DNA of 64,000 bases from Meconema thalassinum. Lineage: Eukaryota > Arthropoda > Insecta > Orthoptera > Tettigoniidae. The notes under the pieces are model-generated. The model saw only the letters and a list, made by a program, of their open reading frames with translations. It made no database searches and was not told the origin of the DNA. Shown piece by piece: positions 22,662 to 34,204 of this stretch. A program made the position numbers and the translations under genes. Within the stretch, counting starts at the first letter, position 1; each line of letters opens with the position of its first letter. The stretch lies in the NCBI GenBank assembly GCA_946902985.2, contig OX336388.2, positions 1,507,056,545-1,507,120,544 of the forward strand. The letters run 5' to 3'.

Positions 22662-24060
22662 TTTTTATTATTTTTATTTTTTAATAATACAAGGAGCATA
22701 TATGTCCTGATGAAGAAGGCACCGTCCACAAACATAATTTATGCTTCAGTGACACAACTTGCACCTTCATTTTTAATATTTACAGTATTTTGATATTCTA
22801 ATAGTTATATAATAATTCTAATAATAATCGCCATTTATGCATTGCTGTTGTTTGAAATATCTTAGGAAATGCTTGGCCCCCTTGTGTTTTGTATAACGCC
22901 GTATGGGGCGGTGCAGGGACAGTTCATAACCAATGATACACAACATTCTAGAGATACTCGTAGTTTCCGGTGGCAATAGTCCAGAGCATATATCGACATT
23001 AGAGAAGGAAGTAGCCGGGCAAGTCTGGAGTCTTCTAACCACAAACCACCTCCGGCCCTCCCACACTCTGGTCAGAGAACGAGTATTCTGCCGCTAACAG
23101 CACCAGGCTCATAAATGTAGGAGTTAGTAGATCCTGGAACTGGCCCTTCCTTAGTGGAAACTAATGCCACGTTATAAGGCATTGCTGTCGTCAATGGCGT
23201 ATAGTTTGTCTGACCCATTTTACATTTATTAATTATACTCGGTTTTGTTTTCTTAGTTTTATTTTTTATGTTGTTTATCCACTTTTCCTCTTTATTATTC
23301 TCAATAGTATATGTTTTGGGATAGAGTGAAATGAATCACTATGTGGCGACTGTTTTTTAGTGCTCATTTGATACTGACTACATGAGAGAAATTAATGAGG
23401 AAGTAAATCAACGAATTCTATTGAATATGATCAATGACGAAATCTCTGACAGATTGGAACGTATCAACCGGGCACTTATTTGTAGTTGAAAATGGAAAGA
23501 AAGCAAATCTTTTTAGGGACTGATGACGTGGAGGTGAATTGTTTGTTTTCATTTATTTCTGAAAATTTAGGTATTTATTCTATAAAAACATGTATGTATT
23601 TATGTACTAATTAAAAACCCAGTGTGTGGAATAAGGAACTCGGAGTTCAATTCATTCTGTGGGGTGTTACAAGTTTAATTTTCTGCCTCAGAAAACAACA
23701 TGTTTCCCTTAATTGAAAAAATTAACGAGTAAATTAATTACTGAGGTGGAATAGGCCGATAATGAAATACTAATATAAGAATTCCTGGTAAATAATTGTA
23801 CCACAAATTATCTTAGATTACCTCTATGGTTGAGATGAACATAATATTTTTTTAATCCTTGATAACCTTTCAACAATATTTACCATACCTAATTAAGTTG
23901 CCTCTTATAGATCTTGGGAAATGTTTTTCTTAATATAATTTTTAGAAATATTAGAAACCAGTGCAGTATCCAGTGAGTCTCGCAAAAACAAACAACGCGA
24001 GGCATAGCTGTGCACATTAAATTGGACAGAATGCTCATGTTGGGGAACTGCAGCAAGTAC
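22662..24060. other. unannotated interval
   Basis: No recognised gene. A GC-richer block at about 22850-23200 has two overlapping minus-strand ORFs (22818-23066, 22862-23044) without any domain I recognise; it may be a worn retroelement fragment. The remainder is AT-rich. Confidence 0.4.
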
Positions 24061-24350
24061 GGAGAGTGGAGGTTTGAATCCCGGTGCTGACAGAGGACAT
24101 CTTCTGTGAGCTTATTCAACACCCCCCCCCCCCCCCCCCTAGGCAAATGCCGTGATAGTACTGTAGTTCAAGTCTCAGGGCTCCTACCCCATATTCGACC
24201 CTAATAATTACATATATACACACACTACTATATCATCACAGAAACACAGGTTATCAGACAAATTTATCACACCAAAATACACGGGGCTGATGACCAAAGA
24301 TGTTCATAGCTCCTTATGAAAATTACCAACAACAACAACCACAACAACAA
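24061..24350 (+). repeat. tRNA-like SINE fragment, poly-C run and SINE tail
   Basis: GGTTTGAATCCCGG at about 24070-24083 is a pol III B-box-like sequence. A run of about 18 C follows at about 24122-24140. From about 24238 the text ACAGAAACACAGGTTATC ... ACACGGGGCTGATGACC ... AACAACAACAACC is the tail of the SINE family seen elsewhere in the window (for example 52285-52385 and 33530-33620). Confidence 0.5.
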
Positions 24351-24385
24351 AAACATGATGAAGTGCTGTTCTTACTTACAGTATT

Positions 24386-25650
24386 TTTGTCTGTCTGTCC
24401 GTGTGCCCCCCCCCCCCCCGTCAACTCCTAAACGGCTGCAGCTATCTAAACCAAATACGGTAAGACTAATGATCTATACCTGAATATCGCACAGCAATAT
24501 ATGAAATTGACTTCAGGACTACCAACTGCTGAAAATTCACAATTAAAATTTGAACTCTATGTTGGATATCTCGGAAGTTATGCATGCGAACTATTCCAAA
24601 ATTGGCACACATGTAGATAATAACATTCCAGAATAATTTTGACAAGTCCATATAGGCCAGTGTTGCCATAATGAGTCTATGCTCGCCATTATGTTCAATT
24701 TCTAAATACATGTAACTTATATATTATACTATCGATTGGATTTCAACCAAATTTCGTATGTACTATGTGTACTACAACAGATATGACCGTGCGTATTCTA
24801 AAGAACCACCAGGGCTGCTAACTGTTAATAAATGCTCTCTCTATGTTTTAACCCTAATATCAATATATCAGAAAGTATGCAAGCCAACAGCTGTTAACTT
24901 TGCACACCTGGCATGCTACCTTAGTTTGGTGTAACTTATATTCATCAGTGTTGCCAACACGATTCTAAGCCTACTGATAGGTCCAGTTTTCAATTGCATA
25001 TAACTTCTATACTAGCAAATGGATTTCAACCAAATTTCGCATATGCTTTGTGCTCCAAAACAGTTATTACTATGTGTATTCGTAAGAACCAGGAGGGCTG
25101 CCAACTGCTCATAAATTCTCTCTCTATGTTTTTACCCTAATATCAATATATCAGAAGGTATGCAAGCCATCAGCTCTAAACTTTGCACACGTATAGTACC
25201 TGACATTCTAGATTAATTTCGAGTAACTAATATACCTCAGTGCTGCCAAATTGACTCTCGGATTTCCGATAGTTTCAAATTTTAATTAAATGTAACTTCT
25301 ATACTAACAAATGGATTTTATCCAAAATTGGCACTATAATAGGTCGTAATATTTCAGATAAATTCTGAGCATCACATACATGACATTGTTCCCAACATGA
25401 TTTTACGCGCACTGGTAAATCCAATATCAAACGGCATGAAACGTCCATAATATCCAATAGACTTCAACCAAACTTCGTTGCTCTTTTAGGCTACACTATT
25501 TATGGTGTATTTGAAACTGCGGTACTTAGAAATGTTGGTATTACCAACTTGATTTCGTCATTATTCTAGATAGGTCAATATATGTAGATTGGCATGAATC
25601 TTAAGTTCTAAGAAAAGTAGGCTCTTAAGTTCGTCTCGGAACTACTTGTT
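24386..25650 (-). mobile_element. ~146-bp-repeat element, subfamily 2, copy a
   Basis: Inverted copy of the type at 48104-49549. The stem terminus is at its right (GTTCGTCTCGGAACTACTTGTT, gttc/gaac stem conserved though the loop differs). The hairpin terminus is missing; the element starts instead in a GTCTGTCTGTCCGTGTG tract and a poly-C run (24408-24419). CCAAC-type motifs recur at about 24522, 24666, 24818, 24954, 25101, 25246, 25392 and 25544, mean step 146 bp. Confidence 0.65.
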
Positions 25651-26010
25651 TGTTATTGATTACGGTCATATAACCTCGTGTATCTGGGTGTGTGGAAATT
25701 GTGTGATAACCTATGTTATTGTGATGGCTGTAGTAGTGTGTATTTGTAAATTGGGGATAGGATTGGGAAGTAGACGTCCGTTGCCTTAAGTTAGGAACCA
25801 TCCCAACAATTGTCTGGAATATAAGTGAGAAACTACGGAAAACCACTTCCAGGATGGCTGAGGTGTGATTCGAACCATTCTCTCAGGGCTAAGTGTACCC
25901 CGTTCCAACCTTCAAATCAGAATTTTAACTTTTCGGCAGAGCCGGGAATCGAACCCTGACCTCCAGGGCTACAGTGACGTACGCTAGCCGCTTCACCACG
26001 CGATCGTCGT
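25651..26010 (-). repeat. tRNA-derived SINE (family A), near full length
   Basis: Read on the minus strand, it starts with a tRNA-like head (GTGGTGAAGCGGCTAGCGTA and B-box GGTTCGATTCCCGG at about 25945-25960 reversed), then GGAACGGGGTACACTTAGCC, the conserved GGTTCGAATCACACCTCAGCC, GTGGTTTTCCGTAGTTTC, and ends with the tail containing CACAATAACATAGGTTATC. The same ordered blocks recur in many copies below. No coding capacity. Confidence 0.7.
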
Positions 26011-26625
26011 TCCTTAGTGTTTTACGATCTTAGGTTTGAAGTGTTCGGCTGTAAGGGCTAGCTGACAGCAACCTACAGTAATTAGATAAGTGCTGTTGTG
26101 AGATGATGTTTTTAACTCTTGTGTGGCCTTGTAGGAGGCCGAGGGTAGGTCTTTCTAGTTGACGATTACGGATGACCTGCGCGTCCTAATTAGGATGAAG
26201 TGATGATGAGGGCGTCACATACACCCAATCCTCGGGCCAGGGGATTAACATCCACGAACCTGGGACCCTTTGGGGAAATTCCTACCGCGCTTATCAATTC
26301 GCCGCAGGGTCGGAAGAGAGATGAAGTGAGAATATGAATGCAACTGAGCAAGGAGTTGGAAGGAAATGGCCGTGGCCTTTTAGCTGGTACTTTCACGAGA
26401 TTTGCATTTAGCTAAATAACATTACTGAAACAACGAAAAATAACTTCATGCACGGCCAACGTAGAGGTTTGAACTCACTCGTCCATAAGTCCGGAAATAG
26501 CTTGGTCAATAACATTGTGCTTATTAGGCTTAGTTAAACTGGTTAGTCCAGCTTTTCTATGGGTGGATTCCTAAATTCATACCGCAACACTGCATTGTAC
26601 AATGGAGTAATGATGTTGATTATAA
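26011..26625. other. interval with SINE-like debris
   Basis: Around 26150-26410 are GC-richer fragments (AACCTGGGACCC, GGCCGTGGCCTTTTAG) that look like decayed SINE sequence. No gene seen. Confidence 0.35.
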
Positions 26626-26700
26626 TTGTTGTTTTAAGGGGCCTAACATCTAGGTTATCGGCCCCTAATGATCTGGGTGATTGCGAAAATGACAATGAAA
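26626..26700 (-). repeat. SINE/retroelement tail
   Basis: TTGTTGTTTTAAGGGGCCTAACATCTAGG..ATCGGCCCC, the reverse of the block ending the repeat at about 2310-2350. It adjoins the minisatellite that follows. Confidence 0.5.
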
Positions 26701-26724
26701 TGGAAACCAGAACGAAAATTAAGT

Positions 26725-27480
26725 GAGACTGAAAATACTTACAAAATGTAACTCAGATTGAAACGAATCACAAAATGGAGAGTGGTAATACTTACAAAAG
26801 GGAATTGATAAGGAAAATACTCACAAAAGGAATAGATTGAAAAATACGCACAAAGTCAAGTTTAGGTTCAAAACACGTACACAATGCAATGCAGAGTCGA
26901 ACTACCTAAAAAATGCAATTGAAATTCAAAATACTTACAAAACGCAAATGAGATTATAAATACGTACAAAATGCAATTGAGGTTCAAAATACTTACAAAA
27001 TGCAATTGAAATTGAAAATACACGATGCAATAATTAGATTGAAAAACGCACATTTCAGATCCAAAATACTCACAAAGTGCAATGGAAATTCAAAATGCTT
27101 ACAAAAAGCAATTGAAATTGAAAATGCTTACAAAATGTATGGTAGATTCAAACTACTCATTTGGATGGACAATACTTACAAAATGCAATTTAGATTGACA
27201 ATACTTACAAAATGTAATTTAGATTCAAAATACCCCAAAATGCAATTGAGAATCAAAATACTTGCAAAATGCCCACCATACAAAATGCAATTTAGATTGA
27301 AAATACTTGCAAAAAGCGGTTTAGGTTGAAATACTTACAAAATGCAATTGAAATTCAAAATACTCACAAAAGTCCCAGACCCTATATTTAAAGACTTACT
27401 AAAAAGCAATTTAGATTGGCAATTCTTACAAAATGCAATTGAGGTTGAAAATATTCGCAAAATGCAATTTAGATCGAAAA
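26725..27480. repeat. 29-bp minisatellite
   Basis: About 25 degenerate copies of a ~29-bp unit, core AATACTTACAAAATGCAATT then TAGATTGAA. Spacing is irregular in places through small indels. ORFs at 27000-27329 (+) and 26868-27053 (-) are translations of the repeat, not genes, as 29 is not a multiple of three. Confidence 0.8.
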
Positions 27481-27758
27481 GGCTCTGAGGGGACAATTAA
27501 GCGTTATGTGATCTATAGTCTGCTTCACTTCTCCACAGTCGCAATATGGAGAGGACTTCCAACTCCATTGATGTAGTTTACCTCCACACCTGCCCTGGCC
27601 AGTTATAATCCGATTCAACAAGCACCTGTGACACCTGGATAAGTGAAACCCTGCAGGTCTTTCCCATGGCGGGCCAGGGAAGTTTGTTTCCGCCATTGAC
27701 TAATCCAGGCAACTTTGATATTGAAGTTGCTGGTCAGCATGCTATCTGCTGTTGGCCA
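27469..27758 (-). pseudogene. Jockey-like LINE, C-terminal end of the RT ORF
   Basis: Minus-strand fragment ending the protein of a non-LTR retrotransposon. It shows LLNRIITGQGRCGGKLHQW and a Cys/His cluster CDCGEVKQTIDHITLNCPLR (C-x-C ... H-x4-C), the usual C-terminal signature of Jockey/R1-group ORF2 proteins. Upstream on the same strand the sequence VAWISQWR is recognisable in another frame, so at least one frameshift and a stop (TAG near 27699) break it. The LINE continues on the far side of the inserted element at 27764-29280. 5' end and RT palm domain are not in the window. Confidence 0.75.
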
Positions 27759-27853
27759 CGACGAACAGTGTGTCGAATCCCATATCTAGGTGGAAAAAAT
27801 TCACTGTTGCAAATGAAAGCGAAAACTGGCTCATTCGATAGTGAACAAACCAG

Positions 27854-28443
27854 ATGGTGACCTTCGGTCTTCCTTTCCGCTCTCTGGTGCGTGGGAGGGA
27901 GGTTATAGGTGCTGAAACGTCTTCCTGGCAGTTATCAGGTCATTTGATAGGAGGTGTCGGAGTGACCGAACGTTGTGATTCTAGTGAGTTCAAGGAGTTG
28001 TTGTCTTTTGCGGCTCATGGAATAGTGAAAAGAGGTATGTGTTCGCACTTTTATGCGTAATACAAGCTTTCTGCACTAAGTAAATTATTTACTTTATGAG
28101 TGCCTCATAGTGCCACTTTACTTTAAACGTCATTCGATAGGAAATTTAATGTAGATTCAGGATCTGTAGTGGTTTGGTTGCGCACGAATGTGCATGATGG
28201 TTTATTTTCTTATTTTCAGTGACTATGTGGGCATTACCGCGAGAGGAATTTTTCAACGCGTGGCGGTCGTGTCGTAAAGAGGGGCGTACAGACGTTGTAT
28301 TACTATATGTTATGAATAAATTTGATCCTACAATTCTTACTGACACTCAGGTGCAAGAGCTAAGAAACAAAATTAAGTTGATATCCCATAATATTAACAA
28401 AAACGGGATAGTGCAGGAAGAAGAATGCCACGTAGATAGGTAA
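27854..28443 (+). CDS. unrecognised two-exon ORF inside the TIR element
   Basis: I do not recognise this protein. Exon 1 is 27854-28034 and runs into a GT donor (AAAAGAG|GTATGT). Exon 2 is 28220-28443, after a 185-nt intron with a polypyrimidine-rich acceptor (TTATTTTCAG|T). Splicing keeps the frame (phase 1) and gives about 134 residues. Visible pieces are SSEFKELLSFAAHGIVKR at the end of exon 1 and MWALPREEFFNAWRSCRKEG and LLYVMNKFDPTILTDTQVQE in exon 2: charged, amphipathic and protein-like, no signal peptide or membrane segment. The start ATG is uncertain, as exon 1 could be preceded by more coding sequence. It could be a captured host gene fragment, an accessory protein of a DNA transposon, or a pseudogene. 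No function is proposed. Confidence 0.45.
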
Positions 28444-28566
28444 TCTACCTATGGAAGCTATTGAGTTACCTGATGACTCCCAAGGAACTTTGACATCAAA
28501 TGATGAAGACCAGTAAAGCAATGCATACGATGCTCTGAACTCTACAGAAGAATCAGGTGACGAATG
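28444..28566 (+). pseudogene. acidic C-terminal-like stretch, frame-broken
   Basis: Directly after the TAA of the two-exon ORF, another frame reads MEAIELPDDSQGTLTSNDED from 28452, then a TAA, then NAYDALNSTEESGDE to a TGA at about 28562. The acidic composition suits the tail of the preceding ORF, so the gene may have lost frame here. Inference only. Confidence 0.35.
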
Positions 28567-29280
28567 AACATTAGACATTTTCTTATTATTAAGGGGAATG
28601 AGATTAATGAGAACATTACTTGACGAATGGACGTTTTCTTTTTATTTGCAATGTGAGAAATAGGACTAATATTCAATATATGTTATCTTTACTTCCATGC
28701 TTTTCTAGAGAAATAATATCGTTTTCGTGTGTGAAATATGTTTACAAAAACTACGTCATTAACAGGACTGTAAAATGATATTTTGTTATAAAGAAATTGT
28801 TTGTATGATTTTGACGAATATTTTATTTTATTTTTAGGAAATAAATTTCGTTGTTCTATGTTTAATAACAATTTAATATACGTTTTTAATCTGGATGATT
28901 TTACATACAGTGACTTTGTCTATTCCCTCAAATAAGGTGTAACAAGAATACTTAACTGAAAGTCTCATTGTTGTTCATATTTTATCCAGTTTTAAATATT
29001 ATGTTTACCACTGTCCTAAACTATAATATACACATCCAAATCGTGATTTTTACTACCGAAAATGGATGATTCTTTTGTTGCTTTCGGTCATTTTTACACC
29101 TCCCCTTACCCCTCACCCCTATATATTTACCCCCGAAGATCGTACACTTTAGACGATGGCAGAAATGAATTCAGCGACCTCGATAACGGTATATTGCCAA
29201 CTTTTAATAGAATCCCAGCACTATTAACGAAGTTATTAATTTTTTCCACCTAGAATTGGGATTCGACACACTGTGCGACG

Positions 29281-29480
29281 CGACGGGTGTCTGGACTTTA
29301 ATCGATGAGCTGATAGAACTGGAAGTTCTGCATGTATTGGAAATAGTGGATTCGCTTTGATTCTTTTGCAGGTGTTTAGCAACGATTGACTTCTTCTTAA
29401 ATGCGGTGGGGAAATGGTACTTAGAACAGGTAACCATTGAGTATTAGTAGAATGAAAGCATCCTGTGATGAGGCGCATTG
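29281..29480 (-). pseudogene. Jockey-like LINE, upstream segment of the same ORF
   Basis: Minus-strand ORF with LITGCFHSTNTQWLPVLSTI, PPHLRRSQSLL and RLKSRHPS, the stretch that in Jockey-group ORF2 proteins directly precedes the region encoded at 27469-27758. The two pieces are colinear on the minus strand and separated only by the TIR element. The segment is cut at its 5' side near 29480, where SINE-like sequence begins. Confidence 0.75.
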
Positions 29481-29484
29481 TTTG

Positions 29485-29640
29485 ATTGAGCTGTGTGTAA
29501 ACTATGGCAATGATAACCTATGTTATTGAGGATTCTGTGCTAGTTTATGTACTTATAATTGGGGCTGGAATGGGGTAGAAAGCATTCATAGCTTTGAATT
29601 GTGTATTTCGTTCCAGCTCTCAGAGCATTGGAATAGGAGT
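29485..29640 (-). repeat. SINE family A fragment
   Basis: GATAACCTATGTTATTG followed by GGGGCTGGAATGGGG matches reversed parts of the SINE at 25651-26010, with the middle lost. Confidence 0.45.
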
Positions 29641-31329
29641 CATAAAACGTAACATGACACCACTGACAGCGAGAATCTCTAGTGATTGCTTACGTTCATA
29701 TTGCATGAGAATCACCACCTGAGTGATGCATGGCCCTGTGAGATTAGAGGCACCACTGACTCATGTTCTGGGACAGATATCATTACTCCCCTGATGAAAT
29801 AAACCTTAGTTTACCGGGTATTCAACTTCATAACCGCTTCATGGTGAAGTAGATAGTGTTGAGATTTCAGATTCTCTTCTCCGGTCTGCCATTAATTTAA
29901 AATGCTCGTTATAGGCTGACACGGGACCAAATGAGAACTTGAGGGATAACATGGCAGGAAGAATAGCTTAATGGGTTTGGCCACCCTAGTCCACGTTAAC
30001 TCCAGCTCAGGAAGGGTACGGTATCAGTTCTTAGAAAACAGTCGTTACATATAAATTCATCTCATCCCCAAGCCTGCAGAAACTGAAATAATGAGACTTA
30101 GACATACATATTGTATTATATTCAAACTCATAACAAGACCATGAATCATGGGAAGTGCTTGGAGCAGATGACCCCCAGCTCCTAGGTGAATTAGCTGCAA
30201 CAGAATTGAGTTGTGGATATGGATGTGAATATTTGGGATGCTACCCGAGAAATATGGTGTTTTTCAGGTCAAGCGTTCATTCTTCTCGGGGAATATACTA
30301 GCATGTTCTGTCTTGTGCAGTGTTTCGGGTACAAATTAGATTGAGAGATTGAATCTTTGCGGGAGACGTGTGATGTATGACAGGCCCATATTCCACGAAG
30401 AGAGACACATGGCAGCGAAGGAAGCGCATGAAACCGTATAGCAGAGGCACCTTAAAAACATTCGACGTCAGACACTTCGTCCTAGTTCATTTATTGAACA
30501 GCGAATCCTTCACGATGGCTCACAATTTAGGGACGGAGAACCATACTTTTTGAAAGAGCTAGGGCTAATTTATTCAAGTCCGGGGAGGCAAAGCTTTGCA
30601 ACAAAGTTCCTAAAATCCAACGGAGTTATTATGTTTGTTTAGGATAAAACCCAGAAAAGAGAAAATTATTTTCGGCAACGAAATTACGTAAGCGTATCTT
30701 TCGTTTACAATTAAATTTCAACACTCTCTGTACAGAAAACTAGGGTTAGGAACCAACTACACCCTGAGCATTTTCGAGATTCTGCTTTTCAAACGCACGA
30801 CCTCGGTTTAAATAGCCTTCATCAATATTGATAGTTCAAAGATCTCACCGAACTATTGTGAACATTTTTTGACATTTAGCCCCTAGACGATTATGACAGC
30901 ATTTTACAAGTCGTGGCACCAGAATGTTCAGTAACTCTGACTTAACCTCTTGAAGCTGGTGCTATGTTTGTTTCACATTCATCAGTATTGTAGTAGTTAT
31001 TGTTGGTATTTGTGCTCACTTCGGTTGTTGTTCTTTTAAGGTATTGAAGGTTGTTGTCATCTGCCCCAGTGTATGTTATTGCTACTCCAACCAGGGACTT
31101 AGGACATACTTGATAGACATACTTGATAATCAGCCGCTGAAGCAGTTTCGTTCCAGAATCAACCATAATTACGAAAATTAAGGACGAATGCAATGACCAT
31201 AATTTATGGATTCAATCACAAAGGGTGATTCTACGGTAGATAATGCACTTTTCTCGACCGTTTAAATACCCAACAAGACTTTTCAGCTTTTAGGTTGTGT
31301 TTGTTTACATGAAGTACAAGCCACTGACC
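29641..31329. other. unannotated interval
   Basis: About 1.7 kb with no gene, clear repeat or RNA that I can support. Around 31000-31090 a worn minus-strand SINE-tail-like string (TGCCCCAGTGTATGTT reversed context) may be present. Confidence 0.4.
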
Positions 31330-31554
31330 ACGAAGATCCCTTGTTCGAGTGCAGGTTGTACCAGACATTTAAACTCCCTGGTTAAGATCTTATTTGCTTG
31401 CGTTTTATGTAGGCTATACAATACGATCTAATAGTTAATATATCTCATTGGGGTTTCAAACATCATGGACAATATGAAGATTTTGAATATGCTCCACAAC
31501 GGATCTTACCGTTACAGTTCTTTTGAGACAGCTGTAGTAGTCATTTGCCAAGCA

Positions 31555-31660
31555 GATAGAAACGTGTTTGTTCATTGTACCTCAGTTGGAAGATAGCATC
31601 AGGTTGGAGATCCGAAGGATCCCTCGTTCGAGTCGAGGTCACGCCAGGTTAACATATTAA
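31555..31660 (+). repeat. tRNA-like SINE head
   Basis: GGTTGGAGATCCGAAGGATC and CCCTCGTTCGAGTCGAGG resemble tRNA A-box and B-box/T-arm regions. A similar ATCCCTTGTTCGAGTGCAGG lies at about 31336-31356. Too divergent for a functional tRNA. Confidence 0.4.
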
Positions 31661-31737
31661 AGGTTTGCTCTTTCTGTACACAACACAACTAAATAGCAAA
31701 ATAACCTCATTGGGTATATGGTGGTTTCCTCCTAGTA

Positions 31738-31980
31738 AGACTGCCTGCGTGGAGCAGTGGTAATGTTCCCACCTCCTGTGACCAAGATTGCAGGATTAAA
31801 TCCTGGTACAGTCAGTTGGCATTTGAGTGTGGTTAAATGCCAGGGAGCTGTGTCAGTATATTTACTGACAGTTTGAAAGTCCCCTTCGGGGCACAACTCT
31901 GGCGTTTCGGCGTCTCTACAAGCTGCAGTAGTCATATGGGACGTAAACAATCGTAATTGTTATAATAATAATAATTATTG
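31738..31980 (+). repeat. tRNA-derived SINE with (ATA)n tail
   Basis: Head GGAGCAGTGGTAATGTTCCC with B-box-like GGATTAAATCCTGG, a unique body containing GAAAGTCCCCTTCGGGGCA, and a tail of TAATAATAATAATTATTG. A short tRNA-type head and simple tail are the SINE layout. Confidence 0.5.
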
Positions 31981-32617
31981 TTATTATTATTGTTATTATT
32001 ATTTTTGTTCTTAGTAGTAGGAAATATCAACAACGTGAACATGGTTATATTCCCAATAAATGCATGTATGAGATTCAAGGACCTGATTCACCGATTAAAG
32101 GAGGTCCAGTGGCAAGATTATCAGTCACGTGCTTCAAGCAACTTTTCCTGGCAGAGAAAGCAGTTAATAATTGCATTAACTTCCAATAAGCTTAGATTGT
32201 ATTCCATAAGATATTATTTTACAGATGCAAGTTAAATCATTCGGGCTGTAATGTGTATTCTGAAAGGCTGGTTTTCAATCATCTCACAATGGTCTCTATC
32301 TTTACAGGTATGTTACATCGTCTTCTAAGTTGGTTTTGCAGTCCAACAATGAATCTGTTCTAAGTCTTCCTATCTTCTTAGAACCTCAGGTATAGTGATG
32401 TATTCTTCAATATTCTTGAAAATGAACTATACTTGTTATAATTATTTTTTATGTTCGTGAGATCAGTGTGATAATTTCTATTGAAAGATATCTATCGTTA
32501 TTTTCAGTTTTACTCATGGGAACGAATTTAGGGGATATCCGACGTAATATGTAATATTATTTCAACAAGATTAGTGTTCAAGAACGTTAATTTTATGAGC
32601 ACATTTCTGTTTCGAAC

Positions 32618-32860
32618 CTCCCTCGTAGTGCAGTGGCTAGCCGTCTTGGTTATCACACCTGAGGTCTGGGTCAAATACCCGGCTCAGCCAAGGAATTAAA
32701 TTATGGTCTGTGTGCTGGAACAGGGCACTCGTCTTGTTAGTCAGAACTGAGAAGAGACGGGTTCGATTGCCACCTTTGCCATCCTAGAAGACCGGAATCG
32801 ATCCCGGATCTCAGGGTGACTGCCAAGAACGCTAGCCGCGTCACCACGAGGTGGTCTAGA
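32618..32860 (+). repeat. SINE family A head, with a second inverted head fused
   Basis: 32618-32785 has the plus-strand head (GTAGTGCAGTGGCTAGCCGT, AAATACCCGGCTCAGCCAA, GTGCTGGAACAGGGCACTC, GGTTCGATTGCCACC). 32790-32860 is another head in reverse (GAATCGATCCCGG, CTAGCCGCGTCACCACGAGG). The pair forms an inverted arrangement, most simply one SINE inserted next to or into another. Confidence 0.6.
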
Positions 32861-32924
32861 TGAAATTTGGAATGCTTTGTAATCTACAGATTTTTAGTCA
32901 AGTAATCAATGTAAATTAATGTAA

Positions 32925-33070
32925 TTCAGTTGTTATGGATATCTGGGTCATCAGAAGCACGTAATTGGGTGTGTGATGAATTTGTCTTACAACCTGCGTT
33001 GGTACGACGACAGTAGAGTGGTGTGTGGAACTATAATATTTCAGGTAAAGGATTAAAATAATAGCACCGG
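32925..33070 (-). repeat. SINE family A 3' part
   Basis: ATCTGGGTCATCAGAAGCACG ... TTGTCTTACAACCTGCGTTG matches reversed tail and body blocks of family A. No head present. Confidence 0.45.
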
Positions 33071-33104
33071 GACATAAAAGAATTACTATATCAATAATTT
33101 GCTT

Positions 33105-33490
33105 GTCCACCTCCTGGTGCCGCAGACAACATTCTTGGTGGTCACCACAGAGGTCCGGGTTTGACTTCCGGCTCTGCCAAGAAATTTAATTCTGGTTTGA
33201 GTGCTGGAACAGGGCCCACTCAGCTTCGTTAGGTAAACCTGAGAAGAGGTGTGTTCGATTCTGACCTCAGCCATCCAGGCCACGGCCGCTTGCTTCCTAA
33301 GAGGTACCGCAGCCTTTGCTTACCAAGCGTCCACTATCAGCCATTAAACCTACTTACATATTGTGGCGTCACGCATGGTCAACGCGCTGGTTCCCCTCGG
33401 CCGTTTTATCTTGGTTTTCCTTCCTAATAGGGGCAGATAACCTCGTAGTTCCGCCCCTTAAAACAACAATAACTAACTAACTAACAAACT
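33105..33490 (+). repeat. SINE family A, nearly complete, (TAAC)n tail
   Basis: Head with GGTCCGGGTTTGACTTCCGG, body GTGCTGGAACAGGGCCCACT and GTTCGATTCTGACCTCAGCC, then GGCCACGGCCGCTTGCTTCC, tail block GGGGCAGATAACCTCG and CCGCCCCTTAAAACAACAAT, and (CTAA)n at 33474-33488. Confidence 0.65.
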
Positions 33491-33640
33491 TCCTTCCTAA
33501 TCTTCACCTCAATTACAAATACACACATTAATACAGCCATCACAATAACATACGTTGTCAGAAAAATCCAAACTTACCAAAGTACACGGGGCTAAATAAT
33601 TACGATATCCAAGCCCCTCAATTGAAACATTAATAATATT
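33491..33640 (+). repeat. SINE family A 3' fragment
   Basis: CTTCCTTCCTAATC, TACAGCCATCACAATAACATA and AGTACACGGGGCTAAA follow family A order directly after the previous copy. Confidence 0.5.
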
Positions 33641-34204
33641 TCGATGATGAGATTGTAGAAAAACCCGTGGAAATCCAACTCAGGAAGACCGCCATTAGAG
33701 CCGACCACAAATCTCTGAACATGTTTCGCATCGTTGCCGTGGTGTGCGATATACCTGCACGGTTATGCCGTGGAGTAGTACTATGTAACAACCTATGTTT
33801 TTAATTGTTTCATTGTCCAGTGTTTCCGTTAAATTTAGTAAAGTCTCGTATTTAATATTATACTCATTGTTGTAGTGTCGGACCAACAGCTATTGGTGAA
33901 CTCTCAACTTATCAATCACGAATTATACGAGAGATAACTTGGCATGTAATTCCCTATCATTAACACACTACCACTTTTGGAAAGCGTGGCTAGAGACTAA
34001 AGGGTAGTTTACAACCAAACATGATGTCCTGAGCAGTTAGTCGTGGGAAGGGGCGGCTACCGGTATCTGGCGCGAGTCACTGGCCAGGCTCCTGCACGAG
34101 CCATGAATTCTAACCGACTAGTGTGGACGTTATGTTAGTGAAGGACTGTGGGAAATATTATTTTGTAATGACGCAGAGCGATGTTATTCATAATTATTAA
34201 TGAT
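33641..34204. other. unannotated interval
   Basis: Nothing recognised; short minus ORF 33695-33886 is not supported. Confidence 0.4.

Larger units (their letters stand above)
27764..29280 (+). mobile_element. TIR element inserted in the Jockey-like LINE
   Basis: A 1517-bp insertion. Its ends are inverted repeats of about 37 bp: ACAGTGTGTCGAATCCCA at the left (27765-27782) faces TGGGATTCGACACACTGT at the right (about 29257-29274), and CTAGGTGGAAAAAATT / AATTTTTTCCACCTAG continue the match. CGACG flanks it on both sides (27759-27763 and 29281-29285), and joining the flanks restores LINE colinearity, which supports a true insertion; the right end has a few extra bases (GCGACG) so the exact duplication length is uncertain. 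It contains a two-exon ORF and a following acidic stretch, then ~680 bp of AT-rich sequence. No transposase is visible. Confidence 0.65.

Noticed and set aside
22818..23066. Two overlapping minus ORFs in a GC-richer block
   Set aside because: No domain found; may be decayed retroelement, but I cannot support a gene.
27000..27329. 109-codon ORF in the 29-bp minisatellite
   Set aside because: Translation of a non-coding tandem repeat.
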